Below, in pieces: positions 11,823 to 23,340 of a stretch of DNA of 64,000 bases. Source of the stretch: Thinopyrum elongatum. Taxonomy: Eukaryota > Streptophyta > Magnoliopsida > Poales > Poaceae. The stretch is taken from assembly GCA_011799875.1 (NCBI GenBank), contig CM022301.1:13659570-13723569 (forward strand), in the 5' to 3' direction. The translations under genes and the position numbers were made by a program. The notes below the pieces were generated by a model. It was given only the letters and a program-made list of their open reading frames with translations, was not told the DNA's origin and did not search any database. Within the stretch, counting starts at the first letter, position 1; each line of letters opens with the position of its first letter.

Positions 11823-12953
11823 AGGATCTATAATGAAGTGTTCATGGCACAGAAGAACAAGTTTGTAAATCAGCACACAATCAATGTTGGCCATATGAGG
11901 GAGAAGCCAGAGTACTTTGGTGAGGCTCTGGAGATCCATGAGTAGTTTGGTCTATTGCCTCTGATGAACTTCAACTATGATTTCGATGAATCTTTGGTGG
12001 CTCAATTCTCTGCCACTGTCCACTTTGGGACTGATGCTGATAGGACACTCACTTGGATGACCAAGGATCGGTGCCTTTCTGCTCCATGGAAGGCGTTTAT
12101 CAATGTGCTAGGGTATGATCATGAGGGTCTAGAGAAGCCAATGAGTTTTCGTCCTCATGAGATGAAGCAGGCTAGCAACAGGAATGTGCTTGACGATCTT
12201 TACATCCAAGGGAGAGGTATTGCGGATCGGTCCAAGGACTTGCTACCCACATATGACATTATGCGCCACATTTACCGAGAGGTTCTCAACCCCAAAGTTG
12301 GGAATCATGATAAGCTTCATGGCTATCTGGTGGATCTTATGCTCCAGACTCACAAGAAGAAGGGCACGGGTGAGATGCTTGATGTGTCAGACTTTCTGTG
12401 GAACAAGATGTTCATTGCTGTGATCAACAGGAAGATGTCTCCATTTGCACCATATGTGATGATGTTCATCCCTGTTCAGTGGGAAGCTCTTGGGCTTGAT
12501 GAGTGCATTGATCGCAACACCGAGCTCACTATTCATGAGGTAAAGAAGCTCAGGGTCAAGAAGCATGATGAGCCCAATGGTGGTATGTGTGAGGAGGTGT
12601 TTGCTGACTCGAGTGATGATGATTTTGAGCTACCTCCTCACACTGAGAAGAAGGGTTGGCTGGCCAAGATCAACAAGACTTTCTGCCCCTAGGTTGATGT
12701 TCAGCATTGTTTGTACCAGGCTCACGGGAAGGAGAAGGAGTCTCGTCAGTGCCAGATTCTGATGATGAGGGCGCTGAACCTTTCTGTTGCCAGTGGATTT
12801 GAGAAGGACATCATTCCAGAGGAGAGGTGGTTCTCCAAGCATAGCACCTGGATTGATGATGAGGAAGCACCTAAGACCTCCACCGCTCACCGTCAGCAGT
12901 CTCCTCCATATGCAGATGAGGGCTCCAGTGAGGAGGACGAGGATGAGGATTGA
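11823..12953 (+). pseudogene. Extra (third) ORF of SIRE-like Copia, C-terminal half
   Basis: One frame runs 377 codons from the Gypsy LTR edge to a stop after an acidic tail (SSEEDEDED). It is broken only by TAG at 11943-11945 and TAG at 12690-12692. The protein contains YDFDESLVAQFSATVHFG followed by RTLTWMTKDR. I recognise it as the accessory protein found after pol in several grass Copia elements, often labelled a putative plant transposon protein (I think the PF20167-type domain); its function is unknown. The N-terminal half is missing. A related protein truncated at the other end lies at 55212-56144. Confidence 0.7.
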
Positions 12954-13511
12954 TCCCATGGGACAAGTAGCATCGCTCTTTCCCTTTTTGGCGTCTTGAT
13001 GCCAAAGGGGGAGAGAGTTCTATTAGGGTGTCTCGGGATTTGCATGGGTGGAGTCACAAGCTTGGTTCTCATGTTTGTTATCTTTATGCTTGTGAACTCT
13101 TTTTAGTTGAAACCTATTTGCTTTCGTTGCGAACTTGGTTTGTTTGGAGACTTTATTTATGCGTGGTGTAAGACATGCGATCCCGATGCATATTTATCTT
13201 AAATTCGTGTCTTACCTTTCAGGTCTGTGGAGCTTTATTTATTGTCTTGCTCTCATATATTGCTCCACCACATGTTATTGCAAAAGTATGCTCTATGTCA
13301 TATCTATTATCTTTTGCAATGTTTTGATTGTCTGTAAAATCTAGGGGGAGCATTGATCCTAGTTGTGTGCACTTTGCATTCCAAAAGCAAATTCTAAATA
13401 GTGCACACATCTAGGGGGAGCCCGTCTATATTTTCTAAACCTTGGATGTGCTCTAGCATAATATTTTATGCAAATCGTTGTGTTGTCATCAATCACCAAA
13501 AAGGGGGAGAT
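12954..13511 (+). other. Copia 3' untranslated region and polypurine tract
   Basis: Noncoding sequence lies between the extra ORF and the 3' LTR. It contains several CTAGGGGGAGC-like purine tracts (about 13010, 13340 and 13410) and the actual primer AAAAAGGGGGAGA at 13498-13510, next to the LTR. No ORF is supported. Confidence 0.85.
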
Positions 13512-15013
13512 TGAAAGGGAATTTCACTCCTAAGTGTTTTTGGTGTTTATGACAACACAATTTGCGGACTAACCGTGTGCTTAAGCTACACAGGCATATT
13601 CGGAAGTGGAACAAGACAGTTAGGTTCCCCTTTGACGAAAGAACGAAGATGGTGTTTTCCGGCGATTTTATTTCTCTTTCGATCGTAGGAAATCTGTACT
13701 ATTAAGAGGGGGTCCGCGTTGGATGGTATGGGTGGAATCAAATCACGTACACGAAACAAATAATGCACCCACATCACCTTCCCGTAGTTTCGAGGAGAGC
13801 TCCAAATTCTACCAAAGTGTGTGTTTGCTGCTACCCGGTAGTACCGTTGTAAGGGCGGTAGTACCGCTCCCTTGATGGGAGCAGTACTGCTGCTGACTGC
13901 GACCGACCAGTAGTTCCGCATACCTAACCGGTAGTACTGCTCCCGTATTGGAGCGGCACTATCGGACCAAGTACTGGACCTACTACTGCTAGGGGGTGAT
14001 TCCCTTCTGTTTTGGCAGCGGCACTTGGGCGGCACTGCACCAGAAGTACCGACTATTTAATTTAGCCGGTACTACCGGACACCTGAGCGGTAGTACCTCT
14101 CAGGCGTTGCAGTGCAGCTCTAAAGGGAACCACGGTAGTACCGCTCTCCAAAGCAGTACTACCGCCTAGGCACTTCGGTGCGGTTTCTAAGGGACTTGCG
14201 GTATTACCGCTCTCAAGAGCGGTAGTACCGCTTAGTACAAATTTTAGCATAACGGTTGGATTTGGGGGAGCTAGAAAAGGGAGGGGTTCTTCCTCCCTTT
14301 GACCTTCCATCTTTGCTCTCTCTCCTCCATTGTTTCCCAAAGCTAAACCTTGCCCGATCTCCCTCCCTAGCCACTCAAATTTGTTGATCTTCTAGGATTT
14401 GAGGGAGACGACCTAGATCTACACTTCCACCAAAGGAAATTTTATTCCTCCCTACTTTCTCTTGTGGATCTTGTTACTCTTTGGTGTTTGGTCACCCTAT
14501 ACAGAAGAGGTCAGCTCGAGCCACAATCCATTGTGGTGAAGCTTTGTGGTGTTGTTGGGAGCCTCCAATTAAGTTATGGAGCTTGCCCCAACCTTGTTTG
14601 TGAAGGTTCTGGTTGCCACCTCCAAGGGCACTGCATAGTAGAATCGTGTCACCTTGCATTGTGCGAGGGCACAAGGAGAATAAGGTGAACCATTGTGGCG
14701 CTTGGTGAGCATATTGCCGCCACACCTCTCCAACGGAGACGTACCTCCCCCAAAGGAGGGAACTCTAGGAACTACATCAACGTCTCCACTTGCGGTTACT
14801 TCTTTCCTTTACTTACTTGTTGCAAGCTTGCTTTAGTGTTAATCTTTATAGCTTGTTGTTGTTCTTAAGCTTGGCATATAGGTTGTCCACCTAGTTGCAT
14901 TTCTAGACAACCTATATTCTTGTTGTATCCCCTAAAATTGGAAAAGAGTTTAGAAATTGTTAGTCGCCTATTCACCCCCCCCCCCCCCCTAGTCGACCAT
15001 ACCAATCCTTTCA
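13512..15013 (+). repeat. SIRE-like Copia 3' LTR (1502 bp)
   Basis: It begins TGAAAGG directly after the polypurine tract and ends CCTTTCA, a perfect short terminal inverted repeat. The next five bases are ATAGG (15014-15018). The left half holds an array of CGGT-N3-ACCG palindromes. A run of about 15 C (14975-14989) lies near the 3' end, where this LTR class usually has a C-rich stretch. ORFs inside it are not real genes. Confidence 0.9.
13836..14230. repeat. CGGT-N3-ACCG palindrome array in LTR U3
   Basis: Exact CGGTNNNACCG sites start at 13836, 13856, 14067, 14133, 14199 and 14220; the spacers are AGT, ACT or ATT. One-mismatch copies start at 13929, 14088 and 14154. Eight fixed bases would be expected about once per 65 kb by chance. 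The array lies where the U3 enhancer of the LTR should be. Confidence 0.85.
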
Positions 15014-18000
15014 ATAGGACTCACCGTCGAAGCATGAAAAGCCATCTACCCAGAGCAGCAAGGGCATTCTTGCAATTTTCCATAGCATGTATTTTGTTGT
15101 TGTTCATAGAAACCGGTGCATGATGTATACTATGAGTAAAACAAGATGCCTGGGACCTCCAAACTACTCGTCGGCGTCGAACTCCAAGTAGTAACCTGCA
15201 TCGGAATCACCTGCTCCTCAAATGCTACTGCCTGAATTGCAGCATCCTGGTCAAAAGAAAATGAATAATAAAGCAACGGTGAGTACTGACCCGAAGTACT
15301 CGCAAGACTTACATCAGATCTATCTACATTATGCAACAGTATCAAAGGAAAGGGGGGTATGTATGTGTACTGTACTGTAGAAAGCCAAAAAAGATGAGAA
15401 GCCAAAGTAACTTACGACTAACAGAACCCTTCTACAATAGACGAGAGAGCGCACACGAGTCTATCTACTCACCACAACAATACACTACCTTTAATCCTCC
15501 CTCGACTACCCTGCGAGGAAGTGATCCCTGGCATTTAAGTTAAGTAGGCAAGTTGTAATTAAAGTAACCATTGTAGTTGTCTATGATCAGGATACATCTC
15601 CAAGTCGTCTTTTACCGTGGACACGGCTATTCGAATAGGTTTTTTCATCCCTGCATGGGTGTACCACACTACCCGACACGCTCGACCACCTTTTACACCA
15701 ACTCAGATAGCACTTTGGCAAATTACAATTTGTGTGCCGGCAGAGGGTGATCGACACGACATGGCCCCTACACACGAACTAATCCAGGGAGGTCACACGC
15801 TGAGTCTAATCCTAGCCACAAATGGTAGTTCGGCCGTACTCCCTATGCGGCCTCATGCGTTGAGCACACGGTACCCAACTTCACCACCCCATGTGGATAT
15901 CTGCTGGTTTGATTTGTGCCGCACCCAGATGAAACCACACCACATCTCATCATATCATATCTCAGTCATCATGTCCATCTTCTGTACCTGCAGCCACACA
16001 CACGCAAATAGAAAGCCCGAATCTATGAGGCTCCTGGAAAAGCCGTGGTAAGTACTAGTCACAGAGGGCCCCATAACCATTATCCCGCGTGGCGGTTAGT
16101 GCGTATATATGTATTCTTGGATCAATAACCAGAACTCGGGTCCTAGCACGGCTTAAGTAGAACAAATCACCGCACTCTCCAGCACAGCCTCCCACCTATT
16201 GCATGTTAAGTCATGTTATCATAATTGTATCCTGGAGCACACTCCATCCGCGCTTCACGTCCGAAGCCGACCATCTGGTCCATCTCGCCTCATGTCACAT
16301 GCCATCAAGTACATAACCAACATCACATATACCATCTCATGTCATCTCATAAGCCATCTCAAGTATTATGTATAACTAACATAGTGATCCTCATCCTAGA
16401 TAGATCAATGCCCAACCGTCTAAGCATAGGGACACACGACAAGAATGTAGGGCCAACATGATGGAAACACAAGCATATACTAGGCATGCTAGGATATCAG
16501 GTAAAGGCAACAACAATAGGCAACAAGGTCAGTCTATGCAAAGGAATAGGTGGCCACTATCGAACACATAACTGAATCGATACTATAATGCATGAAAGAG
16601 GGGAAAGGATAGGCGATATCTAGAATGACCAAGGGGTTTTTGCTTGCCTTGCTACTCGGCAGGTTGGAACTGCTCTTCAGAAGCATAGTCGTACTCTACA
16701 TCCGTCTTGGGGGCTATCGATAAGAAGCAATAACCGAAAAGGAATAAAGAGCAATAAACAACATGGCATTTGCAATGCAACACATGAATGCATGGCATGG
16801 CAAAATGTGGTGTTGACCTAAGCTAATACATTGCTACACAAATTAATTGAAGTGGGCAGGACCTAAATAGCATATACCCACCTCCAAATATTTATTAGAA
16901 ATTGGCCTAATCATGTTTTATTACAAAACAATATTTTAATGTTGGTTATAATGCATGGAAATGACATATTTGGAAAGTACACATTTTTTTGATCAATTTT
17001 CATATATAATTTATATTTTTTTTGAATTACTATGAATTAGTTATGAATTTTTGAAGTTTAAATCAATTTCTGGAATTTCCAGGTTTTCATTTAATTCAAA
17101 ATTAAATCCTAAATACTTTTATTACTCAGTGTGTGCCTAGCCACAGAGTATGACATGTGGGGCCAGGTAGAGTCAGCAGCACAGTCAGCACACAGTCAGT
17201 ATTGACTAGTCAGACTGGAAGGTGGGGTCCACCTGTCAGTGACTAGTTAATATGTTTTAATTAAATTGGTTTAATTAGTAGAGGGACCCACTGCCATTGA
17301 CTGTTAGCAGTTAATAAGTGATTAGCACCTAATCTAATTACCTGACGGACGGGGCCCCAAGTCAGCGGCTCAGAGGCCGATTTGAACGGCTGCGCGCCGG
17401 CGGCGACGGCAGACACGGCGGCGCTGGACGTGTGGCTCGCTCCGGCGACCAAATCGGCAACTGGAGACAATAGGAGCTCGTCAGTAGCTCGGACGCGATG
17501 GGGAGGAGCTGGAGAAAGCGGATCGAGCAACGGCGGTGGTGGCTGCAGTCAGAGAAGAACGTTGATTGCATTGGCTCGGTGGCGTCCTAGCTCGCGTGGG
17601 TTGACGTAGTCGACGTCGATGAAGGGGCGCAGCTTCTGGACATCTTCGTGCTGCTCGGGGGCGCCTCTAGACACGGCAACGACAGGGGCGTGGCGACGGC
17701 TGAGCTCGGCTGCGACCAAAACAAGGAGAGCGGTGCGAAGGGGGCGAAATGGAGGGCTAGGGTTCATCGGCTGGGTCGAGGACCACCATATACTTCCTCT
17801 TCGAGGCTCTGTAGTGTCGTGGTGTCGTCCATCTAGCCGGCGAGGGCGATCTGCGCGCGCGCACGTCGACACGGGGAGGAGAGGTTGAAGACGAGAGAAG
17901 ATGGGCCGGGCTAGCTACTGTTGTTATTGGGCTGAAGTGCATAGTAACATTTCTCTTTTTATTTTCCTGTAATTGATTTGGCTACTGTTTTGTAATTAAT

Positions 18001-18400
18001 TGACGTAACAAATGAATTTTAAATGGGTTACAATTTTTTGTGTAATTCAATAGTTCTATTAACAAGCCACCTAGCAATTTACAACATTTTTGGAATTGTA
18101 TTTATTTGTTTGTGATTTTTAAACTATAGTTAATAGCTTTAAAGTTTATTCCAATTAACCATTTTGAGTTTCTTTAAAATCCACAGAAATATTTGGGAAG
18201 AACCACATAGCAAGATGAGGTCCTAAACAAGTCCTGGTATTTAATAAAATACTTTCGATATTTTTTAAAAATATTTTGGATTTGTTTTTTTTAATATGGA
18301 TGTTTGAATTAATTCCTAATTCAAATTAAATGAATGCAATTATGATGATATGGCAATATTAATTAGCTTAATTACAAGATTATGGTTTGGGGCTGTTACA
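15014..18400 (-). repeat. Minus-strand LTR-like block beginning TGTAACAGCCCC
   Basis: On the minus strand it starts at 18400 with TGTAACAGCCCCAAACC, a form common to long plant Gypsy LTRs. AT-rich sequence follows, then a GC-rich part (about 17890-17360), then more AT-rich sequence. No PBS, polypurine tract or polyprotein is visible. I could not locate the other terminus, and no match to the flank GCACC (18401-18405) is seen near 15014. The GC-rich ORFs at 17261-17888 exist in several overlapping frames on both strands and show no recognisable domain. This may be a solo LTR or a truncated one. Confidence 0.5.
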
Positions 18401-18740
18401 GCACCACCAGATTAAAGTTGGGACATGGAGAGATAAATGGCTTCAACGACATGTTTTTCATGAAATTGCTTCTTTGTTTTTGAAAACTTGATTTCAAGCC
18501 GTTTCAATAAAAATAATTTGTTTGAGAGATCTGAATAACAAATCCATGATTACATAGGGAAACCTACCACTGTATCTCAAAAGCAAGGACAATTCTACAT
18601 ATAGCTTAATAAGTAAAAAGCTAGAGAAAGAATGACACAATAGAACATGTTAGTTGTATGGCCCATAATCAATTGGAATGTGCACAAATAGATATCTTCC
18701 AGAGTGCAAAGCAACAAAAGAAAGAATACATGGAGACAAC
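18401..18740. other. AT-rich flank, nothing recognised
   Basis: About 340 bp of AT-rich sequence lies between the LTR-like block and the retroposon. I see no ORF, repeat or RNA gene. Confidence 0.4.
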
Positions 18741-18751
18741 CATTTCGTTTC

Positions 18752-19998
18752 GGTCGTGTCAGACCTGTACCCTCCCACGTCGCTCCCGTGGGCGATAGGG
18801 AGGGCATTCCTACCGCCGCGGCCGCCAGCACCCTCCTTTCCCTCCCTCCTCCCTTGCGGTCTCCAGAGGACGCGGCCGGGCAAAGCCTGGCCAGCATCAG
18901 CGCGGCGGGGCGTTTCGCCTTCTCGCGCAGGGCCTCCACCACGGGGCGGCGCGGCTGAGCCGGGACACCGCGATGGCGAGGGCTGAGGTGGTGCGGCGGT
19001 GGATCCCCACGACGGCGTCGCTCGGGACCGGCGGCGCATGGCAGGCTTCGAGGTGGCGGACCGTGCAGGCGAGGGGGTGGAGGCGGATTGGGATCCGTCC
19101 CGATCTGGCGTCCGTCTTCAGCCGGCGACGCGGGCTGGTGTCCTCCACCGTGGCGGCGATGGCGACGGCGTGGTGGAGGCAGCGGTGTGGTGGCGGTCCT
19201 AGTGCTCTTATCGCATCACGACAACGATCTGCATGATCGGTCCTCCTCGATCTGGCCGTCGACGTGTTCAGGAACTGCTGCCGGAGATCTTGCCCAAGGA
19301 TATCTGGATCGGATAGAATCCGGTCGTGCGCGTCCATATCAGCCTACGCGGCTCCATGAGGGCACAGCGCGAAGCTCTGTTGTTTGTTGACACCATGTGA
19401 CATGTCCGTATCTCGATTTCCATGGCGTAGACAGCGGTGGAGAAAGTCATGGTGGCTGAGATCGGAGGATCAGTAAGGCGGAGGGAGCCTTGGAGGCGAT
19501 GGAGTCAGCCAGGTGTTTGATAACTTTCAGAAGCAGCAGTGACAAATGGGGGCGGCAGCACTGAAGGATTTCATTTTTGGTGGTGCTCCTCGGGTGCCGA
19601 GTCGTGACTTTCAGGGTGAAAACCTAAGGTCTGACCTTCATTGGTTGTGCCTAGCAATTGCCTTGCTGAAGGTATTGTTTTGAGAGCTCGGACTTTCTCC
19701 AGGGTGAAAACCTAAAATCTTGGATCAGGCGACGACAGCGCTTGTGCACTGTTTTCTTCTTGAAGGCGTCGCTTTTGGAGACCATTTATGTTTTCTGGGT
19801 GTTGCCTTAGGTGGTGGTTTGTGTGCTGCTGCTGAGAGGAGTTGATCACTGTGGCAAGGCCTTTGTTTTTTTCCCTTCTTTTTTGTTTTCTTTTCGGGCT
19901 GTGTGTATCCTGGATGTCTTTGAGACATCTTGTTGATGCGAGACTGGGTGTAATTGGTATCTTCACGATATTAATATATTTCTTTTTTCAAAAAAAAA
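18752..19998 (+). mobile_element. Poly-A retroposon with LINE-like 3' end
   Basis: The 1.25-kb unit has a GC-rich 5' half and a 3' half with the phrase GGGTGAAAACCTAA twice (about 19614 and 19702). It ends GGGTGTAATTGGTATCTTCA, an AT-rich stretch and nine A (19990-19998). That ending is typical of grass LINE 3' ends. Flanking 11-mers CATTTCGTTTC (18741-18751) and CATTTTGTTTC (19999-20009) differ at one base and look like a target duplication. No RT is encoded, so this is a short or non-autonomous copy. The overlapping GC-rich ORFs at 18650-19337 have no recognisable domain. Confidence 0.65.
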
Positions 19999-20009
19999 CA
20001 TTTTGTTTC

Positions 20010-21600
20010 ACTATCCCTAAGTGACCAAAGTAAAATTGGAAAACAAAAGAATAAATACGCCAACCACATTTGCAAGACCACATTTAGTTGGACTCCACTT
20101 GATAGTGGTGTTTGATTGATAACTGTGACTGAAAGGAAGTACAAAACTAAGATAGCAAAAAGAAACTCAAAACAATTTTTTGGGCGCGGGCGGGGCTGCA
20201 ATCAGCTCGATGTTATAACCATTGATTCCACTAATTTTTTCAGCTACATTACCTGCATCGCAACAATCACTGGGAAATTGGTGTGACATGCTTCTACAGT
20301 TTGCAGGTAATTATTTACCTTGATGGCCTCCAAAGACAGACTCAGTTGTTGCTGTTGCAAAAACAAGAGTAGCAGTAAGGTACAAAGGTCACATTCATGG
20401 GAGGATTCTCAAGTGCAAAAACAAAATGAGAATTCTAAACTGAGTGAACTCTTCAAAGAAAGTAGTAGGGTTTACTTGGCATATGGAACATTCAACAAAG
20501 ATAAACTGTCCTGCTAATTGGTATGACAAACATCTTCATGCCAAGAAAATCAAAATGATGTTATCCCTTGTAGGAAAAAGATTGGACGGCATACATTTGA
20601 CTATCTAAAAAACCAAGTCCTGGATACTTGAGCGCAAATGTACAGTAAAAAGATAAATAATCAGCAGTATATGGACCACCATATCGCAACGAAATTCTTG
20701 TTGCCACAAAATGCCCACATCGGTGATGGAGAGGAACTGATTTGCAGTGATAGAAAAACAGCTCCAAGGAGGATTGATTATGTTTAGTTCCTCTACCGCC
20801 TAACATCAATACAAAATGTGGTATCAGCAGCAAATAGCCAAATTATATTTTCCCATCTATTGGTTATGAGATATTGAGAGCTAAATAAACCATTGTACGC
20901 CAGGTTCTTTACTCATTTCCCATTTAATAAAAGGTAGAAAGACTATTGTGCCACCAAATAGTTGAAATATAGCCAATCCATTAAACATCAAGAGAAACAA
21001 GGCCAGGAGCATTCAATCCTAACACATGAGCCACCTACATCATCATAGTGTGAAACGGTAAGGAAAATGCAACAATGAAATGTACATATATTTTCCAAGA
21101 GAAGTAAATACCAACCACTGAAAACCAATGGATTATCAGCAAGAGTGAGGATTTGGTAGCCACCGTGCGTGGTGCCCCAAAATTCTGGACCATCGGATAC
21201 AGATCGTGCGGTGGCGTGCTAACCAGGTCTTCTAGAAGGAAAGACGTTTCCATTAGGCTAAGCTGCTGATGTGGCGTACGAGTTGCAGGAGAGGGTACCG
21301 CGACGGATGGACAATAGGAGTTGGCTACCTATGCGCATCGCATGACCCAATGGGTAAAAGATGGGGTGGGATCTTTTTTTTGCGTGTTTCTGTGTCTATG
21401 GCAGCACGCTGCATTGCATTGTGCGGGTTATTTCCTGGCCGGGTGGCGCGCATTGTTTCGTTGGCGCCACAAATTTTTCACGCAAAGCTGGCTCGCAATA
21501 AACACCTGGGACTTGAGCCAGATCTATAAAAAGCATGCATCTTTAAAGAACACTAGTGGTTGGGACGCCACTTAGTGGCGCCGCTTGAAAGAAAATTGTG
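20010..21600. other. Unclassified, possibly low-copy sequence
   Basis: I recognise no transposon hallmark here. On the minus strand, 20833-20561 is open for 90 codons (contains HHRCGHFVATRISLRYGG) and a few short stretches have exon-like ends followed by GT. I cannot join them into a gene and recognise no domain. A short perfect stem lies at about 21567-21587 (ACGCCACTTAGTGGCGCC region). It could be a decayed gene fragment or an old element. Confidence 0.3.
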
Positions 21601-21604
21601 CGTA

Positions 21605-21860
21605 TGTTTTCATTTAAAAAAATAGATGGAGTCCCCGCCTTCATCTAAAAAAATATTAAAAAAAATACTCACCTCCATCTAGAAAAAGAAGTAAAAATGA
21701 AAAGAAAAAAATTATCAACGCAGCCTACCAGTGAGCGCTACTTTGCATAGCCCTCCATTTAAAAAAATGTGTGGCATCATCACCTCCATCTAAAAAGAAA
21801 AAAAACATTTTAAAAAAATCCTTCCCTCCATCTAAAAATAATATCCCAAAAGCTTTTTCA
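21605..21860. repeat. Dispersed CCTCCATCTAAAAA repeats
   Basis: Variants of CCTCCATCTAAAAA occur near 21640, 21671, 21751, 21781 and 21826. An inverted form, AAATAGATGGAG, lies near 21618. Spacing is irregular. The copies give the segment a degenerate tandem or fold-back character; no protein is implied. Confidence 0.6.
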
Positions 21861-21892
21861 CCGCGGCCAACCACTCCAAGTGGCATAGCTGG

Positions 21893-22129
21893 TTGGCCGC
21901 ACTTCACGCGATGCTTAATGGGTTTAATTTCAGCATCCGAGTAGTAGAAGTAGACTCAGCTGTGCTCTCCATGGAAGCCACTGCATCAGCTGATCGTTCG
22001 TTGGGGGAGGAGGAATGCTTCCTCGACGGTGTTGATCGTTCGTTGGGGGAGGAGGAGTGCTTCCTCCACGGTGCTGATCGTGCGATGGGGGAGGAGGAAT
22101 GCTTCCTCGACGGTGTTGACACATGGTGA
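21893..22129 (+). CDS. Hypothetical 78-aa ORF made largely of a 14-aa repeat
   Basis: The ORF ends in three copies of DRSLGEEECFLDGV-like units (residues about 33-75), one for each 42-bp DNA repeat. I recognise no family. The frame stays open because the repeat unit is a multiple of three, so openness alone is weak evidence of coding. The same DNA is also open on the minus strand (22140-21904). Probably not a gene. Confidence 0.2.
   Translation: MAALHAMLNGFNFSIRVVEVDSAVLSMEATASADRSLGEEECFLDGVDRSLGEEECFLHGADRAMGEEECFLDGVDTW
21989..22114 (+). repeat. 42-bp tandem repeat, three copies
   Basis: Units start at 21989, 22031 and 22073 with GCTGATCG or GTTGATCG, with a few substitutions. Each unit contains the near-palindrome AGGAATGCTTCCT. 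It is a minisatellite-like duplication. Confidence 0.9.
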
Positions 22130-22221
22130 AGATTCATCATCGATCAAACACGTTTTTCCCACCGATCTCTTTGCGTGATTTGAATATCTTGGTATTGATT
22201 TGTTTTATTTTCCGCAAATGT

Positions 22222-23108
22222 TAACGCCCACACGTGTGGCATGAAGTAACATGGCCCAAACGCCTCGAGTACCATTCATTTTACCACATCAAAACAGATG
22301 ACATCAGCGGGAATCTTTTTGGTTTTCGGCTTAAAAATGTTTTATCTCCTAATTAAAGAATCCAATAAAAAATCCATTTTCACCATTAAATCCGTCTCGA
22401 CGAGATCTTCAAAACTAGATCCTATGTTGATATATTTCGATAATTTTTTTTTTTGCCAAAAGTTGCCATGATGTTTACACTATAGTTGCCATAGTGTTAC
22501 ACTAAAGTTGCCATGTGACAATTTTAGTTTATAGACCATGGCAATTTTAGTATTTTGACCATGGCAATTCCAGTACTTTGACCATGAAAATTATTTTTTG
22601 TATTAACCATGGCAATTTTAAGTGCATGTATTATGAAAATTTTAGTTTATGGTTCATGTCAAGTCTAATTTCTTAATTCTCTGTTTTATAATATGTCAAA
22701 ATTTACTTTTAAATGTAGAAAAAAATAGCTGAAACATATCATGGCAACTTCAGTGTAAACACCATGACAATTAATGTGCAATAGACATGACAACTTTTAA
22801 AAATTGTCGAAACATATTGATATGAGATCTAATTTTGAAGATCTCGTCACGATGGATTTAATGATGAAAACGGATTTTCAATCGGATTTTTCATTAAAGA
22901 GATAAAACAGTTTAAAAACTGGAAATCCAAAAAGATTCCTACATGCATGCATGCGGTGACGTGGTGTAGTCTTTCATTAAAGAGATAAAACAGTTTAAAA
23001 CTGGAAATCCAAAAAGATTCCTACATGCATGCATGCGGTGACGTGGTGTAGTCTGTGTGTTATATGGCGTGTGGGCAGGTGTCGCTTCTATCACACGTGT
23101 GGGCGTTA
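22222..23108. mobile_element. Long-TIR DNA transposon or MITE (Mutator-like)
   Basis: The ends are TAACGCCCACACGTGTG (22222-22238) and its inverse CACACGTGTGGGCGTTA (ending at 23108). A second, longer zone of inverted similarity lies inside: 22310-22440 against about 22945-22815, including GACGAGATCTTCAAAA and its complement. The centre has several copies of CATGGCAA-type words. No transposase is encoded. The long terminal inverted repeats suggest a Mutator-type MITE, but I could not find a clean 9-bp target duplication; ATTTTCC-containing words lie on both sides. Confidence 0.75.
22889..23053. repeat. 82/83-bp tandem duplication inside the right TIR
   Basis: The segment starting TTTCATTAAAGAGATAAAAC at 22889 is repeated at 22972 and differs by a single-base indel in an A run. 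Both copies end GACGTGGTGTAGTC. The near identity indicates a recent duplication of part of the element's right arm. Confidence 0.92.
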
Positions 23109-23109
23109 T

Positions 23110-23340
23110 TTTCCAGCAGTGACGCGAAGTCTGCCATACTGGTTTCTTTCAATTTCGGTTCGGTCGAGCGTGCGCTACGCCAAGCAGCAGACCGTGGTGA
23201 ACGATGTATATTCCAGCCATTTGGGCAAGAGGACTGAATGGGTTCAAATAGATAAGGATGGGAATAAGTTTGCACATACAGGTTTGTTTCTGCGTTCTGG
23301 TGTTATGCGAGCTCGTGTGCATCTGCTTAAGTAGCGCATT
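23110..23340. other. Short stretch, nothing recognised
   Basis: An open frame crosses from the MITE end to 23334, but its first third is transposon sequence, and the remainder (VVNDVYSSHLGKRTEWVQ) matches no family I know. Confidence 0.3.

Noticed and set aside
14975..14989. C15 run as a special element
   Set aside because: C-rich stretches near the LTR 3' end are normal in this Copia class; the exact length may be polymerase or assembly noise.
17261..17888. Several overlapping GC-rich ORFs on both strands
   Set aside because: Open frames follow from high GC content within an LTR-like block; no domain, no consistent start or codon pattern.
18650..19337. GC-rich ORFs up to 146 codons on both strands
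   Set aside because: They lie in the body of a poly-A retroposon, overlap in multiple frames and match no family I know.
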